A stretch of 13,783 bases of DNA from assembly GCA_028288775.1 (NCBI GenBank), contig JAQGHP010000003.1, forward strand, positions 1 through 13,783, written 5' to 3'. The notes beneath the pieces are model-generated. The model saw only the letters and a program-made list of their open reading frames with translations. It did not search any database and was not told the origin of the DNA. Position numbers and translations under genes: made by a program. Positions within the stretch are counted from its first letter, which is position 1, and every line of letters begins with the position of its first letter. Positions 11,910 through 13,783 of this stretch are shown here, one piece after another. The DNA comes from Phycisphaerales bacterium. Lineage in GTDB: Bacteria > Planctomycetota > Phycisphaerae > Tepidisphaerales > Tepidisphaeraceae.

Positions 11910-11984
11910 AGTGCTGAGTGCCGAGTGCCGAGTGCTGAGAATGCCTGAGACTTACTCAGCACTCAGCACTCGCCGCCCGGCACT
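11910..11984. repeat. GTGCTGA-type heptamer foldback between rpsS and rplV
   Basis: The left arm (11910-11939) reads AGTGCTG AGTGCCG AGTGCCG AGTGCTG AG. The right arm (11955-11984) is its reverse complement with 25 of 30 matches and a 15-nt middle. This is the only copy of this heptamer family in the window, yet it has the same architecture. It begins 3 nt after the rpsS stop and ends 12 nt before the rplV start, next to its AGAGGT site. Confidence 0.88.
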
Positions 11985-11987
11985 TCC

Positions 11988-12272
11988 TCATGCCGCTCCG
12001 GGCGTCGCGGCTTTGCGGCCGCTGTGGCCGCGGAACGTGCGGGTCGGGGAGAACTCGCCGAGCTTGTGCCCGACCATGTCCTCCTGCACGAACACCCGCA
12101 GAAACTTGTTCCCGTTGTGGACCTCGAACGTATGGCCCACGAATTCGGGCGTAATCGTGCACGCCCGAGCCCAGGTTCGGATCGGCTGCTTCGCCCGGTT
12201 CTCGTTGAGCTTGGAAACCTTCCGGAACAATTTCTCGTCCACGTAAGGCCCCTTCTTTGCGCTACGGCTCAT
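11988..12272 (-). CDS. rpsS: 30S ribosomal protein S19 (uS19)
   Basis: S19 is a 30S head protein that pairs with S13 and contacts the A-site region. The 94-residue protein has the usual length. It starts MSRSAKKGPYVDEKLFRKVS and contains the family core KQPIRTWARACTITPEFVGH, TFEVHNGNKFLRVFVQEDMV and GHKLGEFSPTRTFRGHSGRK. The end is AATPGAA. The ATG at 12270-12272 is preceded by GGTGA with 4 nt spacing. It lies between rplB and rplV, the normal S10 order, with foldback repeats on both sides. Confidence 0.98.
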   Translation of the reverse strand: MSRSAKKGPYVDEKLFRKVSKLNENRAKQPIRTWARACTITPEFVGHTFEVHNGNKFLRVFVQEDMVGHKLGEFSPTRTFRGHSGRKAATPGAA

Positions 12273-12280
12273 GTTTCACC

Positions 12281-12396
12281 AGTTGCTAGTTGCCAGGAAT
12301 TAGTTGCCAGTTGCCAGTTGTCAGTTGCCAGTAATGGAAGCAGAGGTCTAATTCGTTTCTATTGCTTTCTTCACTGGCAACTGACAACTGGCAACT
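12281..12396. repeat. GTTGCCA/GTTGTCA-type heptamer foldback between rplB and rpsS, arms unequal
   Basis: The segment 12309-12332 is a perfect 24-bp reverse complement of the right arm 12373-12396. The left side continues outward for four more heptamer-like units (12281-12308), which have no partner. The 40-nt middle contains GGAAGCA and TTGCTTTC, which can extend the fold. The inner junction CTTCACTGGCAACT (12369-12382) is shared with two other elements. It begins 5 nt after the rplB stop. Confidence 0.9.
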
Positions 12397-12401
12397 TCCT
12401 C

Positions 12402-13268
12402 TTACACATTCACCGTCTGCGGCCGCTGTTGGTGTTTGCCGAACTTGCGGCGGCGGAGGATGAGTTTTTCGCTGTTCTTGCGCGGGCTGCGGGTGATCCC
12501 GCCCTTGGAGGGCACGCCGGTCTTGCTGACCGGATGGCGTCCACCGTTGGAGCGGCCTTCGCCGCCGCCCAGCGGGTGGTCGATCGGGTTCATCGCCTTG
12601 GCACGGGTGTGCGGGCGAATGCCCATGTGCCGCGAGCGGCCGGCTTTACCGATGCTCACGTTGATCCAGTCCAGGTTCCCGATCTGCCCGATCGTGGCCC
12701 GGCAGGCGCTGCGGACGCGGCGCATTTCGCCGGACGGGAGAATGATCACCGACCACTCCCCTTCCTTGGCGCTCAGACGGGCGACCCCGCCCGCCGACCG
12801 GACCAGCTTGCTGCCCTGGCCGGGGTTCATCTCGATGTTGTGAATTTCCAACCCGCCCGGGATGTTCGCCAGCGGCAGCGCGTTGCCCAACTCGGGGGGC
12901 GAATCGGGCCCATTGTGAAGAGTCGTGCCGACCTTCAGGCCGTTGGGGGCCAGGATGTAGGTCTTGACGCCGTCCTCGTACTGGAGCAGTGCGATGAAGC
13001 AGGAGCGGTTCGGATCGTATTCGATCGAGAGGACCTTCGCTGGCACGCCGTCCTTGTTCCGCTTGAAGTCGATAATGCGGTAAAGCCTCTTGTTGCCGCC
13101 GCCGCGATGCTTGGCGGTAATGACACCGTGATGGTTGCGGCCGTTGGCGCGGCGCTTGCCGACCGTCAGCGACTTCTCGGGCTTGAACTTCGTGAGGACC
13201 GCCCGGTAGTCGATCACGCTACCCGCACGGCGGCCTGCGGAAGTCGGGTTGTAAAACTTGATTGCCAT
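12402..13268 (-). CDS. rplB: 50S ribosomal protein L2 (uL2)
   Basis: L2 is required for subunit association and peptidyl transferase activity. It has 288 residues, slightly above the usual 273-277. The N-terminal OB-type domain includes GRNHHGVITAKHRGGGNKRL and YRIIDFKRNKDGVPAKVLSI. The SH3-like domain has IGQIGNLDWINVSIGKAGRS. The key loop MNPIDHPLGGGEG (residues 226-238) holds His231, the equivalent of E. coli His229. The stretch RPHTRAKAMNP replaces the more common RPTVRGxAMNP. The C-terminus is basic with an extra GKHQQRPQTVNV. The ATG at 13266-13268 has AGGA (13276-13279) with about 7-8 nt spacing. It lies between rplW and rpsS. Confidence 0.98.
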   Translation of the reverse strand: MAIKFYNPTSAGRRAGSVIDYRAVLTKFKPEKSLTVGKRRANGRNHHGVITAKHRGGGNKRLYRIIDFKRNKDGVPAKVLSIEYDPNRSCFIALLQYEDGVKTYILAPNGLKVGTTLHNGPDSPPELGNALPLANIPGGLEIHNIEMNPGQGSKLVRSAGGVARLSAKEGEWSVIILPSGEMRRVRSACRATIGQIGNLDWINVSIGKAGRSRHMGIRPHTRAKAMNPIDHPLGGGEGRSNGGRHPVSKTGVPSKGGITRSPRKNSEKLILRRRKFGKHQQRPQTVNV

Positions 13269-13279
13269 GACTGCGTCCT

Positions 13280-13345
13280 AGTTGCCAGTTGCCAGTTGTC
13301 AGTTGCCAGTAACAGCCGCGTCATCTGCTGCCTTCACTGGCAACT
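13280..13345. repeat. GTTGCCA-type heptamer foldback between rplW and rplB, right arm short
   Basis: The left arm (13280-13310) is a clean run AGTTGCC AGTTGCC AGTTGTC AGTTGCC AGT. The right arm is only ACTGGCAACT (13336-13345), pairing with one and a half units. The inner junction CTTCACTGGCAACT (13332-13345) matches the other GTTGYCA elements. It appears to be a copy whose right arm lost about three heptamers. It begins 5 nt after the rplW stop. Confidence 0.82.
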
Positions 13346-13350
13346 TCCTC

Positions 13351-13629
13351 CTAGAACAACTCAATCCTCGAATTCTCCGCCAGGACCACGATGGCCCGCT
13401 TCCAGTCGCTCGTGTGGCTCATTTTGAACCGCGAACGGCGGGGCTTGCCCTTGCGGTTCATGGTCCGCACGTCCACCACCTTCACCTCATACAGCTTCTC
13501 GACCGCCTTCTTGATCTCAGGCTTGGTCGCGCTCCGCGTCACCTGAAACGCATACGCGTTCCGCGTGTTCTGCTGGTGCGTGCTCTTCTCGGTGACCAGC
13601 GGCTTGATAATGATGTTCGTCTTGTCCAT
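13351..13629 (-). CDS. rplW: 50S ribosomal protein L23 (uL23)
   Basis: L23 sits at the polypeptide tunnel exit and is the docking site for trigger factor and the signal recognition particle. The 92-residue protein has the usual length. Signatures are NIIIKPLVTEKSTHQQNTRN at the start, YAFQVTRSATKPEIKKAVEK, then LYEVKVVDVRTMNRKGKPRR and the terminal DWKRAIVVLAENSRIELF. The ATG is at 13627-13629, 19 nt after the rplD stop. That short spacer contains ACTGAGTACTGA, reminiscent of a single GGACTGA-type unit, and no full element. Order L4-L23-L2 is the standard S10 arrangement. Confidence 0.98.
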   Translation of the reverse strand: MDKTNIIIKPLVTEKSTHQQNTRNAYAFQVTRSATKPEIKKAVEKLYEVKVVDVRTMNRKGKPRRSRFKMSHTSDWKRAIVVLAENSRIELF

Positions 13630-13648
13630 GTCAGTACTCAGTTCTGAT

Positions 13649-13783
13649 TCATGCCAAAATCTGCTCCAGCCCGGCCTTGGTCACCAGCAGCGTCCGGCTG
13701 CGCAGGATGTCCCACGCGTTGAGCTGGGCGACGGTGGTCAGGGTGGTGCGGTCGATGTTTCGGGCCGACTTTTCCAGCGCTTC
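13649..13783 (-). CDS. rplD: 50S ribosomal protein L4 (uL4), C-terminal end (cut by window edge)
   Basis: The last 44 codons and TGA stop (13649-13651) of a minus-strand gene enter from the right edge. The peptide EALEKSARNIDRTTLTTVAQ LNAWDILRSRTLLVTKAGLEQ ends ILA. The pattern SARNI...LNxxDILR...LLVTKAGLE is the C-terminus of ribosomal protein L4, and position directly before rplW agrees. L4 contributes a loop to the exit tunnel and in E. coli regulates the S10 operon, but those parts lie outside the window. Confidence 0.93.
   Translation of the reverse strand, partial: EALEKSARNIDRTTLTTVAQLNAWDILRSRTLLVTKAGLEQILA

Noticed and set aside
1536..11984. Selection for RNA pairing in the transcript, shown by G-U wobble at arm mismatches
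   Set aside because: I checked 19 arm mismatches in four elements (1536-1618, 8996-9068, 10664-10758, 11910-11984). About 8 become G-U on the minus-strand transcript; the rest are true mismatches. There is no clear bias.
1055..13345. CRISPR array
   Set aside because: The repeats are 7-bp tandem units forming inverted arms without unique spacers of 25-40 nt, no regular repeat-spacer alternation and no cas genes.
12024..13427. A 467-codon plus-strand open frame over rplB and rpsS
   Set aside because: It is antisense to clear ribosomal protein genes, crosses spacer repeats, and has no recognisable domain. High GC with biased third positions produces such shadow frames.

Overview
This window is the contiguous core of a bacterial ribosomal-protein supercluster (S10-spc-alpha type), read entirely from the minus strand. 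In transcript order, from high to low coordinates, it runs rplD (partial), rplW, rplB, rpsS, rplV, rpsC, rplP, rpmC, rpsQ, rplN, rplX, rplE, rpsN, rpsH, rplF, rplR, rpsE, rplO, secY, map, rpmJ, rpsM, rpsK, rpoA (partial). The visibly high GC, the RpoA start MRIRWRGLELPSRVV, the low-complexity tails on several r-proteins and the palindrome-rich spacers suggest a member of Planctomycetota, perhaps Phycisphaerae-like. The phylum guess is inference from memory of family sequences and was not computed.

Layout. 13783-9913 carries the S10-type block (L4, L23, L2, S19, L22, S3, L16, L29), followed by the spc-type block (S17, L14, L24, L5, S14, S8, L6, L18, S5, L15, SecY) down to 2823. Methionine aminopeptidase, L36, S13, S11 and the RNA polymerase alpha subunit follow. 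Four genes often found in this string are absent from their usual slots: rpmD (between rpsE and rplO), adk (secY-map), infA (map-rpmJ) and rpsD (rpsK-rpoA). A good sigma70-like promoter lies upstream of rpmJ, so the rpmJ-rpsM-rpsK-rpoA segment can probably be transcribed separately. Together the genes supply both ribosomal subunits, the Sec channel, N-terminal methionine removal and an RNA polymerase subunit.

The unusual part is between the genes. Thirteen spacers, plus the long rpoA leader, hold heptamer repeats; nearly all are foldback elements whose arms are tandem 7-bp repeats and their reverse complements. At least five heptamer families occur: GGACTGA, GTTGCTG, GTTGYCA/GTTGTCC, GTGCTGA and ATTTGCG/ATYTCAR. 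Most elements fill the whole spacer, beginning 2-9 nt after the upstream stop codon and ending about 10-15 nt before the next start (further before rpsH and rpsK). Members of a family share loop or junction sequence, and arms of one element can differ by whole heptamers. The remaining longer spacers carry unrelated perfect GC-rich palindromes. This looks like a dispersed, slippage-prone foldback repeat system that has colonised nearly every intercistronic gap of a highly expressed essential operon.

At the protein level, S5 has an N-terminal extension of about 100 residues rich in Gly with six RGG motifs, reminiscent of eukaryotic uS5 (RPS2). L5, L15 and S17 also carry lineage-type extensions.
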